64,000 nucleotides of DNA. Source: Anthopleura xanthogrammica (lineage: Eukaryota; Cnidaria; Anthozoa; Actiniaria; Actiniidae). The DNA lies in NCBI GenBank assembly GCA_964019055.1, contig OZ025220.1, forward strand, positions 750,834 through 814,833. Reading direction: 5' to 3'. Position numbers and translations under genes: made by a program. Of the stretch, positions 21,764 through 32,051 are shown in pieces (positions within the stretch are counted from its first letter, which is position 1; each line of letters starts with the position of its first letter). The notes below the pieces were generated by a model that saw only the letters and a list, made by a program, of their open reading frames with translations, had not been told where the DNA came from and made no database searches.

Positions 21764-23891
21764 GGTAAGAAAAACAAAGAGACTACACTTTCATCCCGAC
21801 AAGCCTGTTTCGTGATTGACTAACTCTTCAGGGGATTTTAATGAAGAGTTAGTCAATCACGAAACAGGCTTGTCGGGATGAAAGTGTAGTCTCTTTGTTT
21901 TTTTTACCTTAATATTTATATTCCGCTCTACTTTTATGTATCAAGCACTGTACTACGGAAAAATCGAAACATAGACTTCCTATATATATATTTATTTATT
22001 TATAAAATATTTGAGATACTACGCGCGCTCTGATTGGCTGACTACCGTGTTTATATCAGAGGACAGAGACATGCTCAGCCTTTTGAGGAAAAAAAAACGA
22101 AAAATCACGGAAGAAAATGATTTGAATGTTAAAGTAGAGCCGTAATTTTGTTTCGAAGACTTTAATTTCTTAGGAAACAATTCATTAAACCAAAAATAAG
22201 TGACAGTGCAAAATAACTATGAAAAAGTAAGATTTTCTCAGCTATCAGAGGGAGAAATCCACTGCAATCACAGCTAAATACCAAGCTAAGTGGACATTGT
22301 GCATTTTTGAAAGCAAATACTGTGCTATTATGATAAAATAATAAATTTAAACCTATGTTTTATTCATGAAAGCCTTGATTTTTATTTATATTAAACGGCG
22401 TTTGGCGTAAAAGTCATCATTGCGAAAAGTTAAAACTCGGCGTACGAAACAACCACCATCAGCTTCAAAAACAACAACAAGATATATTTAAAAAAGTTAT
22501 TTTTAAAAGAACTTATGGTGATTTTTAACAACTTAGCGAAAAGAAAACGATATTTTGACTGAGTTTCATTTAATGAATGACGAAGAGCTTGACAAAAAAC
22601 TGAGAGTATTTTACGGCGAAGCTAAAACAAGGAAGGCAAGGAATAGAGTCGATCTTTGCTGCTAAAAATTCACTACTGCATTGAGAAATCTCAATAATCC
22701 CCCGTAAAACAGATGTATTCAGATAAATTCAAATCCATCTTTTAGTTTATCGAATCAGATGTTAAATGCAGCGATCAGGAGCATCAAGGACTGAGAAAAG
22801 AAGAAAATGTAAAGCACAAAAATCCTATGAATTTACCAACCTGAAAAAATTCGTCTCCAAACAATTCACAAGGCCTTACTATCAGAAATGTGTGGCTTAT
22901 GTCACTCTTTACTGTACGTTGTAGACGTAGTAGAAAAAGACAGCGAGAGCTCCGAAAAGAAAGCTTTTTCCCAGTTTTTCTTCTAAGCTTCTTAAATTCT
23001 TGTAAAATAAATAAACTTACAGTCCTTGTAGCTTGTGAACATCAGCCAAAGCGTACACCACGAGCTGAAAGATTTCCTGTTCAAACCTTACCTCATCTGT
23101 TTAATCTTATAAAAACACGTCTTCAATTCATTTTCAGTACATCTTCGACTTTACAGTAGTTTCATTAACATTTCAGAACATTTCTCGCCGTGATTTTGAA
23201 AGAGTTTTCAATGATTTTGCCTCGTTAAATTCCATTTCTTTGGTTGCTGTCAATGAAACTTTTGTCATGCGTACAAGCCTTGTTTTTGATACTAAGTTGG
23301 GAGAATTTCAATTTCATCAGCTTATTGTCGTAAAATAGTTCAAAATATTTTATAAAAGCAATATAAAACGTCCACTTGTGTCTATATACTGTGATATTAA
23401 AACACTCTGGGAGCTGTAGAGCACTCGAGAAGTCAAGGAAACACTCGGCTGCGCCTCGTGTTTCTCTACGACTTCTCTCTTGCTCTACAGCTCCCAGCGT
23501 GTTTATATCACAGTATATAGACACGCGCGCCGTTTTATATTCCTTAAATAAATAAATATATATATATATACACTCGATTGCAGAAACGTTGTAGTATACA
23601 TTTATACATATATACAAATACCTAACTCATGAGATGTAAATTGTAAATTGTAAATTAGCTCTGAATATTATCACAGGGATTGGTTGATAAAATGTATTGT
23701 ATCGTATTGTAGGTGAGTCTACCACAGGAGAGCCTAACACAGGTAACTCTGCCATGACAACCGATTCATCCAAGCCTCCGCTCAAAATGAGATGCCAACC
23801 AACTTCCTCTGGCAGGCGGTGCTTCTATACAAACAGCATTGCCATTGTACTGGCATTATTGGTATCCATCGTAGCTGTAAATGCCTTTTAA
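14239..23891 (+). CDS. Mucin-like Thr/Pro/Glu-repeat protein with signal peptide and GPI-type tail (3 exons)
   Basis: Exon 1 (14239-14284) encodes a clear signal peptide ([15 protein letters not shown]) and ends at a GTAAG donor in phase 1. Exon 2 (18981-21407) follows a pyrimidine-rich TGCAG acceptor in the matching phase. It encodes about 809 residues made almost wholly of five-residue units [10 protein letters not shown] and TPEPL, with one cysteine near the start. It leaves at ACCACAG|GTGAG, again phase 1. Exon 3 (23713-23891) adds a Ser/Thr-rich stretch, two cysteines and a hydrophobic C-terminus ([18 protein letters not shown]) typical of a GPI-anchor signal. Total about 883 aa. Dense threonines next to proline suggest heavy O-glycosylation, giving a rigid extended surface coat or adhesion stalk (inference). 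Introns of 4.7 and 2.3 kb are full of transposon relics. The repeat exon has no in-frame ATG of its own upstream, which supports exon 1. The model is by eye; other exons could be missed. Confidence 0.7.
14445..14915 (-). repeat. 57-bp minisatellite, ~8 units, in intron 1
   Basis: Reverse-orientation 57-bp units (CTGTGAGTTAGCCATGCCC, ..., CCCAGAGGTTGTTTCAGGG), moderately diverged. Just before it, 14307-14440 carries a dispersed repeat (AACGAATTCGATTCCC ... GGTTTTCTCCGG), also found beside the arrays at 10380-10540 and 15960-16090. The array therefore travels with that flank. Confidence 0.85.
15239..15340. mobile_element. TAGACCCC-type MITE, copy c, truncated
   Basis: Starts AATAGACCCC and continues with the family's GACGTCAAAACAGCTC and AATCTCCTGAGAATTGG. 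The right inverted end is lost. Confidence 0.6.
15395..16310. repeat. Third copy of the large inverted-repeat end
   Basis: Matches the right end at 9790-10745 in the same orientation, including the extra block and three 57-bp units (about 16098-16262). It is more diverged than the other two copies and has small indels. It lies in intron 1 of the mucin-like gene. Confidence 0.75.
16380..16845. repeat. Diverged copy of the outer arm
   Basis: Resembles the arm family of 1-380 and 3490-3929 (GACGACATGA, ACTCGCTAGAAG, GACAGACAGAGC). It follows the third end copy in the same order as at 10755/10756, so end and arm were already joined when this older copy was made. 16846-17180 holds a short diverged duplication around GAACCGGAAGTCAATC and no gene. 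Confidence 0.6.
17478..17717 (-). pseudogene. C-terminal fragment of the zinc-finger element protein
   Basis: About 79 codons homologous to the C-terminal part of the 5068-5690 protein (FEKLKWI, RK.METRQN, GWEEAT.AAI, LLNKLF). Zinc finger and acidic region are absent. The sequence upstream on this strand (17718-17790) merges with the inverted-end family near GATATTTCATTTTACG. A dead fragment, but it shows what the frameshifted neighbour encoded. Confidence 0.6.
18230..18790 (-). mobile_element. Penelope-like retroelement fragment with GIY-YIG endonuclease end
   Basis: 18443-18748 encodes a C-terminal GIY-YIG-type module: [20 protein letters not shown], then RIDEH, an H-x-H region, and the terminal [17 protein letters not shown]. 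This is the layout of Penelope-like element endonucleases, with the second Y of the signature changed (SYIAYT in place of a YIG-type turn). The reverse transcriptase part is missing. Downstream (to about 18230) lies the family-typical GACGTTTCGGTGTTCATC stretch. It is an old 5'-truncated copy in intron 1 of the mucin-like gene. Confidence 0.65.
18995..21407 (+). repeat. 15-bp / 30-bp coding minisatellite
   Basis: Units of 15 bp (ACTACCACACCTGAG and CCAATCACACCTGAA). In the middle (about 19860-20040 and 20355-20660) a 30-bp higher-order unit CCTCTCACACCTGAACCAAT... is almost unvaried. Edges hold mixed 15-bp units. The length is always a multiple of three, which keeps the frame open. Two insertions of an extra CTACCTGAG-type step (near 20268 and 20938) also keep the frame. 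Confidence 0.95.
21693..21760. repeat. (TA)n microsatellite
   Basis: About 34 TA units directly upstream of the hammerhead-bearing palindrome, in intron 2 of the mucin-like gene. Confidence 0.9.
21793..21836 (-). ncRNA. Type I hammerhead ribozyme motif
   Basis: Minus-strand reading: stem I ATCCC, core CTGAAGA, a 13-nt stem-loop II opening GT and closing AC, GAAA, stem III ACA-GGCT-TGT, cleavage triplet GTC, and stem I partner GGGAT. All catalytic-core positions of the hammerhead consensus are present; stem II is weak. Hammerheads with such a minimal stem III are known from Penelope-like elements, and a Penelope fragment lies 3 kb upstream. An inverted second copy (about 21841-21890) has the first core C changed to A. 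The two halves form a palindrome at about 21765-21915. Confidence 0.6.
22574..22999 (+). pseudogene. Crypton-derived (DUF3504 / KIAA1958-ZMYM-like) domain fragment, broken
   Basis: With frame changes and stops, the translation follows the family pattern: [13 protein letters not shown], then [21 protein letters not shown], and after about 22890 [16 protein letters not shown]. These match the known landmarks L..FY.EAR, NNPP, SNQMLNA..K..K and CRR.RE.QR of the tyrosine-recombinase-like domain found in Crypton-derived genes. Several stops make it non-functional. Confidence 0.55.
23360..23541. repeat. Palindrome, ~90-bp arms
   Basis: Left arm AATATAAAACG ... CTGGGAGCTGTAGAGC and its inverse on the right, with about 13 bp between (GGCTGCGCCTC). 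MITE-like, at the right edge of the degraded transposon. Confidence 0.75.
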
Positions 23892-24804
23892 GTGATTATT
23901 ACATGCAAACGCAGTCAAACACGTCTTTCAACTCACTAAACGGCTAAAATATATTTTTGCTCTGGAACTGCTTATGCACAAAGAAATCATTGTTCAAATG
24001 TTATGGGCCAGATTAGATATCTTAAAATTCAGACTTGATTGCGAGGCTTTAGTCGTATGGCACAAACACGTGGATCACCAAATGCATTTAGTGGTAGGAA
24101 TAGAATAAGGTACTATATACGACGTTCCTACCTTTCGGCAATAATAAGAGTATTTTTGTAGAAATGCTAGTCATTTCACTACTCAACAACGTTATATTCG
24201 AATCTACAGCACTATATCTACTAATCCTTTCTAAGTTTAATATAGTTTTGAACATTTTATTCCTAAAATTTTAATATTTCGACTTTGGCCTAATGCGCGC
24301 CCGCGTTTCAGCGGTATTTTTAACTAGCGTACACTGTAGTGAAGCTACCTTTTGATTGTTACCTCAACACTTGCAAAATGCTGAAGACCGGCGAAGAGAT
24401 TGTCAAGTTAACTGTCTACTATTGAGCGTTCGATTTAGAGCCCACGAAAGGAATTCGTGAGCTCAAATTATTCCAAGTAACCATGGAAACCTTCAAATGC
24501 TTTTCCAGTTATAAAACTAGGATGAGATTTAAGGTTTAAATTTTGTGTTTAAAAAGATAACTTTTACATCAATTTTGATTTTTTTTTTTTTTAATTGATG
24601 GTTTGCAATTATTTTCAATTGAGCAAGAAACTTGGCGTCCATGTTGGTGATATTGCTAAAGGAAGCCACTAGGTACCATTTGTTAAATACCATCAACATG
24701 GCGACGATGAAGCCACTTGCAATGAAATTATAGTAGGCAGTCACATTTATGTAACCATGACAACATGAGAACACCCGTACGCAAACGAACATTTTCAAAT
24801 AATC

Positions 24805-24940
24805 TGACACCCTTTCATGTGACGTCAAAGCACCTCCATTTGGTGGACAAAACAAAACAATTTCAATCTCCTGAGAATTGGAAACCCATTGCTTTGTCTT
24901 CCAAATTGAGCTGCATTCCGACGTGCTTCAAGAGGTGTTT
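24805..24940. mobile_element. TAGACCCC-type MITE, copy d, diverged
   Basis: Contains GACGTCAAAGCACCTCC, AATCTCCTGAGAATTGG and the inverse AAATTGAGCTGCATTCC. Outer ends are mutated (GACACCCT...). Confidence 0.55.
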
Positions 24941-26045
24941 AGCACACAAAAATATATTCAAAATAATGCATTGTTATTCTGGAAGCAATGAAAAACAGAA
25001 AACAAATAAAATTAGTAAAAATGGCACAGCAATGTCAAAAATTGACCTCATTTAAAATGAGCTTTGACAATAAAATTTGCAACTTAGAAAAAAACAGTTC
25101 GTATGGATTTTTTCTTTATTGTATTTGTTGATTTTTTCTACTTTTTCTTTTTTCAAAATTCCAATTTTCTTTACACTTTTAGCAGCGAAATTTAAAAACA
25201 ATATTCAATATCAATCATACAAAACGGACAACTTTTGCCTATAGAGTTTTAGGAACAGGCATAGATCAGTTGGTTAGTTGCGGCCTTTGGAACTACATAT
25301 ACAGTAAAAATCAAAAGATTGATACGCTGCCCCATAATGTTGGAAAAGTAAGCATACAGTGTAAGAAAAAGCGCTTTAAAAATCGTATATAGACGAACCC
25401 CCCCCTCCCCCATTCAATGTTCCTTGGGAATGTCACTAGCTCACGGTACCCAACTTTGGCCATTTAGACAACATTGCAAGGGGAGGGGAGGGGGAGCGTA
25501 CAGTCGACATAGTCATTTCATTCATTATGATCGTAATGTATCAACACATTTCGATTTTTACTTAGAGTTCCACGGCTCAATCCTCTATTTCTGTTTCGAC
25601 TTTCATTTGCCACCAGAAACATGTACGTAACCTAGACGAATCATATATCCAAATGCACCAAAATTATCCAAAAATTTGAATTTGGCGGTAAGAAGTACAT
25701 TTGATCACGCGTATTTAAAATATACCCAGTTTTTCTCGGCCTCGATACTACATAGCTCGTAACGCTTTGCTAAATTCGCCCCCAACGCGCGAGAGAAATA
25801 TTCGATTTGCCACCCCGAAATCATAAAATAATCTCTTGAAACTCCTAACAGTCGTAGATTATATATTTCTAAACATATATTTGATGGTAAGAATACGTCA
25901 TATGCAGGTTTTTGCTTATAAAAGCGAGAAAAACAGCAAAATGCCTTCATTTTCGTGCAGTTACACGATATAGGTCAAATGTCCCAATGATTTTGATATG
26001 TATAATTAAGCAACATTTTTCAATCATTCAAACTTCCCCTGAAAC

Positions 26046-26280
26046 AGTCTGAAGTCTGAAGTCTGAAGTCTGAAGTCTGAAGTCTGAAGTCTGAAGTCTG
26101 AAGTCTGAAGTCTGAAGTCTGAAGTCTGAAGTCTGAAGTCTGAAGTCTGAAGTCTGAAGTCTGAAGTCTGAAGTCTGAAGTCTGAAGTCTGAAGTCTGAA
26201 GTCTGAAGTCTGAAGTCTGAAGTCTGAAGTCTGAAGTCTGAAGTCTGAAGTCTGAAGTCTGAAGTCTGAAGTCTGAAGTC
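26046..26280. repeat. 7-bp tandem array (AGTCTGA)n
   Basis: About 33 almost perfect heptamers. Seven is not a multiple of three, so each frame reads a seven-residue repeat without stops. This explains the long spurious frames on the minus strand. Confidence 0.95.
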
Positions 26281-26797
26281 GCCCGAGAGCTTCCGCAGTA
26301 AACAAATTTACGGTAAATACGAGATTGCAATTCCATATTCATGTTCAGGAATCTCGCCATTAACTTCTCATAGCCAGCGAAAATCATGACGGGGTCACGA
26401 GAGAAATTGTGTATGAGGGTGAAAATTGTATATTAGGGTGAAAATTGTATGTCACAAGAGAAATGGTTTCACCCCTAGACAACTTGACAAGAGATGAATT
26501 AGGAAGATGGGCATGAAAGAAAGACAAATAAACAAAACTCTCTATTTTATCCGACATTTTTGTTTTCTTTTGCCCCCTGGACGCCCCATAATGCATTGCG
26601 ATTCAAGGTGTGAAAATAATGACTGATACTACGTAGAAAAATGAAATGCTTGTCACTAAACCAGAATGATAGTGCCAGAGTAACCCAGGATTTGTTTTTT
26701 TTCTTCATCAGATCCTGCGTATACCCCCGGCATCTCGTAAAAAGTTATTTTCATTAATTCAGATTCAAGATGGCCGCCGCATCGTCGAAGTAGTCCA

Positions 26798-26902
26798 TTG
26801 TATATCAGGGTGAAAATTGTATATCAGGGTGAAAATTGTATATCAGGGTGAAAATTGTATATCAGGGTGAAAATTGTATATCAGGGTGAAAATTGTATAT
26901 CT
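26798..26902. repeat. 19-bp tandem array
   Basis: About 5.5 units of GTATATCAGGGTGAAAATT. Two or three diverged units also occur at about 26405-26450, some 350 bp to the left. Confidence 0.9.
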
Positions 26903-27236
26903 GGGCATCGCCAGAAAACCGCGACATGCAAGTGCGGTCAGCGGTATTCAATGGGCGCATTGCGCATGCGTTTAATAAGTGGAAACAAAAAAAACCTACT
27001 CTATCAAAGATATTTTAATAAGGGAATCAAGATTAAGGCCCATCTCGACTTTATCTTAGAATTTTTTTTAGAAGACCATATGAATAACATTTCTAAACGA
27101 ATTTGTATAAAATATCTCCTTATTTCATAGCATGAGTAAAATGCTGGTTTTCACCTACGTCATCGTCATTTTCAAAAGCGTAATTTCTTTCCTCTGAAGG
27201 AAAGAGCGCAAGAAAAAAAAATAGAAAAAGAATAAG

Positions 27237-27241
27237 AAGGA

Positions 27242-27281
<40 letters not shown>

Positions 27282-27298
27282 AGGGAAGAAAGAAAATA
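27237..27298. repeat. (GAAA)n microsatellite
   Basis: About a dozen GAAA/AAAG units with one AAGGGAAG interruption, in the region 3' of the first Ly6-like gene. Confidence 0.9.
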
Positions 27299-27312
27299 TT
27301 TATAACGTTATT

Positions 27313-27318
27313 TTTATT
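27313..27318 (-). terminator. Candidate polyadenylation signal of Ly6-like gene 1
   Basis: AATAAA on the minus strand, about 175 bp past the stop at 27492. It is the nearest canonical signal I see. Confidence 0.4.
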
Positions 27319-27491
27319 GTCAGATTTTTGACATTTCTGTGCTTAGGTTTTCCAATACTTCCAGAATAAGGGTAAACGTTTTGAAAATCTTTTGTGCTAG
27401 TTGACAAAATTGACTATAATTATTCTTGCAAAATCTCCTTAAAAGATATCATGTTTACATGTGCTTGTGTTCTTGTGGCCTATTGCCATGG

Positions 27492-28721
27492 TTACATCAG
27501 GTACTTAGCAACGGCAAAACCCATGGCGAGGAGAGTCAGGAACGTCACAGGCTTCAAGGGTGCCCCTCCGTTACACAGATCACCTTCACAGCAATAAACG
27601 CCGTCGCAGTCGGAGTCATTCTCGCAGGCTCCTTTGGCAGCCTCGCACATGTCTTTGGTAGTACAGCTCTTGGAAATTTTGTCCCCGGCCACTCCTTTCA
27701 AACATGCGTCATATTTAATCGAGGAGCTCGAGCTCGAACATGTTTTCTCTTCCTGATTTTCGCATTTCTCGTCGGTGCAGGTATAGCACTTGATGGAAAT
27801 GGCTGGTAGGGAAAAATGAGTATAACATAGATTATGCAACATTTACTACCAAAACAGGGAGTTTTTCTCCAGGTTCTCTGGTTTTCCTCCCTCCGCAAAG
27901 ATCAGTATTAGAAATGAGAGTCGTACATGTGTATAGAACTATTCCAAGTATCAAGGATTGTGGATGCACGGCCCCACAAGCGTCAAACTATCGCGCATAA
28001 CTATTTATTTATTATTTTTTTTTTTTTTGCGATAGATATTACCAAAACAGGTAGAGTGACAATCGGGCTCGAGAAAAAACAGTTGTGACTAGCATTAAAG
28101 ATAGACAATTTTGATAACATTCCTGAGCCCTGAGCGGTGAATTACCTTTGAACATGCCATCCAAGTAGAAGTAATGGCCAAATTCCACCATGAACTTCAA
28201 AGCTAACTAGCCGCTCAGGGCTCGGGAATGTTATCAAAATTGTCTATCTTTAATGCTAGTCGCTACTGGTTTTTCTCAAGCCTGATTGTCACTCTACCTG
28301 TTTTGGTAGTATCTATCGCAAAAAAATAAAAAATAAAAAATATTTATGCGCGATAGTTGACGCTTGTGGGGCCGTGCATCTGTCATCCACAATCCTTGAT
28401 ACTTGAAATAGTTATACACATGTACGACTCTCAATTCTAATACTGATCTTTGCGGAGGGAGGAAAACCAGAGAACCTGGAGAAAAAACTCTCGTGGCAAG
28501 GGAGAAGATCACATCAAACAAACTAAATTCACATATTAATTTTTATGGAGGGAAGAAACCAGCTTCCCCCCTCCACCCCGTTTTTATTTCAACCATATTT
28601 TTATATATTTGGTATATATTTGTCAAGCAATGATTTCTGTTGCGAAACTTATAAACGAAAAATGTTTGGCAATGGACGAAGGAATGCTGATTCATACTAT
28701 AATTTCGCTCGAGTGAAAAAA

Positions 28722-28773
<52 letters not shown>

Positions 28774-29136
28774 TATATATATATATCTGGATGTGTCTAT
28801 TTTCTATATATTTTTTTTTAAATAAAAATCTTTATTTCACATCCAATAATAATAATAATAATGAAAATTACAAAAAATGCTATAAAAATTGCTATGACTA
28901 TTTACAAAGTTATATGTATTTAAAATCTAAAGTATTGAAAGTATTATTAAGGTAAAGAAAAAAACTGAGTTCAAATATTAAATTAAGAATATAGCAAGGT
29001 AGGTACAAAATATCAATAAAATATGCACATACAAAGAAAAATTAAAAATCTAATTAAAATTAGCGATGGCATTGTCAATAGAAAAATCTGTGTTATAAAT
29101 GTCATGAGTTCTTCTTTTTACTCTAGTGCCTCTTAT

Positions 29137-29173
<37 letters not shown>

Positions 29174-30779
29174 TTAATAATAATAATAATAAATGATAAT
29201 AAAAAATAATATAATTTTTTTTCTTCTAATTTTTGGCAGAGCTTAAACGGATAATGCAATAAATTCGGTCATAATTAATTATTTTATGCGTAATTGTTTG
29301 AAATCTTGCTAAACGTTGAATTTGTGTTTGGAGGCAACGATACTAAACTAAAACCGCGGGATACTCAAGATAGTCAAGCTAGGGCACGCATTGACGTTCT
29401 TGTTTTAGCTTCCCTCGGAGCTTTTTTGTTTTGTTTTGAATAAGGAAGATGCTTTGTTGAAAAAAAAAAAAAAAACGTTTTTTTTTTCCGATGAAAAAGA
29501 GATATATTTTTCGAAGGGACGTAGACGGGAATAAAATGAAACAGAGAAGATCGGAGAGAAGGATTGAAGGATTGAACGAACGAACGAACGAACGAACGAA
29601 CGAACGAACGAACGAACGAACGAACGAACGAACGAACGAACGAACGAACGAACGAACGAACGAACGAACGAACGAACGAACGAACGAACGAACGAACGAA
29701 CGAACGAACGAACGAACGAACGAACGAACGAACGAACGAACGAACGAACGAACGAACGAACGAACGAACGAACGAACGAACGAACGAACGAACGAACGAA
29801 CGAACGAACGAACGAACGAACGAACGAACGAACGAACGAACGAACGAACGAACGAACGAACGAACGAACGAACGAACGAACGAACGAACGAACGAACGAA
29901 CGAACGAACGAACGAACGAACGAACGAACGAACGAACGAACGAACGAACGAACGAACGAACGAACGAACGAACGAACGAACGAACGAACGAACGAACGAA
30001 CGAACGAACGAACGAACGAACGAACGAACGAACGAACGAACGAACGAACGAACGAACGAACGAACGAACGAACGAACGAACGAACGAACGAACGAACGAA
30101 CGAACGAACGAACGAACGAACGAACGAACGAACGAACGAACGAACGAACGAACGAACGAACGAACGAACGAACGAACGAACGAACGAACGAACGAACGAA
30201 CGAACGAACGAACGAACGAACGAACGAACGAACGAACGAACGAACGAACGAACGAACGAACGAACGAACGAACGAACGAACGAACGAACGAACGAACGAA
30301 CGAACGAACGAACGAACGAACGAACGAACGAACGAACGAACGAACGAACGAACGAACGAACGAACGAACGAACGAACGAACGAACGAACGAACGAACGAA
30401 CGAACGAACGAACGAACGAACGAACGAACGAACGAACGAACGAACGAACGAACGAACGAACGAACGAACGAACGAACGAACGAACGAACGAACGAACGAA
30501 CGAACGAACGAACGAACGAACGAACGAACGAACGAACGAACGAACGAACGAACGAACGAACGAACGAACGAACGAACGAACGAACGAACGAACGAACGAA
30601 CGAACGAACGAACGAACGAACGAACGAACGAACGAACGAACGAACGAACGAACGAACGAACGAACGAACGAACGAACGAACGAACGAACGAACGAACGAA
30701 CGAACGAACGAACGAACGAACGAACGAACGAACGAACGAACGAACGAACGAACGAACGAACGAACGAACGAACGAACGA

Positions 30780-30811
<32 letters not shown>

Positions 30812-31965
30812 ACGAAAAAACGAACGAAAGATATGCCTCAAAGCTACATGTACAAGCATTCTCAATTTTCAATCTGCAGAACATAAAAAATTAATACAAA
30901 ACTTTAATTTAAAAAACGCCTTTTCTTCTATAGAGCTAGAGTCACTAATCAAGAATCGAAAAACCAAATAAACACTGGAACTCGCATGAATTCGGTATTT
31001 TCAAACTCTACTAATTCTTTTCAGTCAAATAACTATGAGAAATCAGTTATAAATGATAGATTTAGAATTTTAGAATAAAAGCCGGATCAGGAATAGTTTG
31101 CAAAAAAAAAAAATTTTTAGCATGCCAATCTGCAATGCGTGGGTTTTAATTTGTTATGAACACATAACTGTTTTCTCAGTAAACTTTTCAAAACAAATTA
31201 TGGAATGATAAAACAGAGGTAGTCTGTTTGTTTAAGAAAATATTTACTGGGTTTATTTGAGAGACCGATAAATTCTAACTCCGATAAAGATAATTAAAAG
31301 GAATCTCTTATTTTACTTTCCAAAATATTTTTGAAAATTCTTTTTTTTTTCTTTTTTTTTTTTTTTTTTTTCTTTTCTTTTTTTCTTTTCTTTTCTTTTT
31401 TTGCCCTGTTCACAACGACAAATTGCAAAAAATAAACTCAGGTTTTCAAAACTCCAAAGTTAATTAAGTTTCTAGAACTTTTTTAAACATTTTAGCTACT
31501 TTAGAAATAATATAGGCATTTGCCGGATATCATATTTCCGACGAAAATATACGTTTTAGTAGAATTACTAAGAGTTCTAAAAGATTTCGAATATTATTCT
31601 TTCTTCTGACTTTGAGTCGAGTTTAAAATGAATTTTTCAGTCTGTTGGACTTTATTATAACTGTGAACTATTATATAATCTTATAATTAGAAGCTTTGAT
31701 CTAATTCAAACTTGCATTATTTTATATGACCAAATTGTTTGGTATTATTGATGGCAATATTTATCTGAGAGTTTAAAAAAATATATAATTCATCAATTCA
31801 TTTTTTATCTCTCTCAATTCTTATTTGATATTTAATGTTGTATATTTTGTAGATATAAAGACTATTTTTATCACTGCTTTCATGTAAAGGAGTTTGTAAC
31901 TTATGGAACTACCGTGTATAAATAAAAATGATCCATTCATTCATTTATTCATCCATTCATTCATC

Positions 31966-32051
<86 letters not shown>

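Larger units (their letters stand above)
22003..23545. mobile_element. Degraded DNA-transposon-like region in intron 2
   Basis: Begins near the ACGCGCGCTCTGATTGG sequence (about 22020) and ends near ACACGCGCGCCG (about 23521). The inside contains a broken Crypton-like coding segment and, at the right, a palindrome. A solo piece of the same end (GCTCTACAGCTCCCAGAG) occurs at 38990-39010. Confidence 0.45.
23892..27491. other. Intergenic, no gene recognised
   Basis: Between the mucin-like gene and the first Ly6-like gene. Apart from the repeats listed separately I find no convincing exon on either strand. Short frames near 24529-24855 and 25705-25950 show no family pattern. A short C-rich run lies at about 25398-25408. 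Confidence 0.5.

Noticed and set aside
26700..26725. CTGATGA on the minus strand with GGAT/ATCC around it, as a third hammerhead
   Set aside because: No stem II can form and the GAAA is only part of a long A run.
28545..28955. 136-codon frame with Asn runs
   Set aside because: Driven by AAT microsatellites; no recognisable domain.
29379..30894. Open frames of about 460-500 codons on both strands
   Set aside because: They are translations of the stop-free (CGAA)n array (residue cycles FVRS and NERT).
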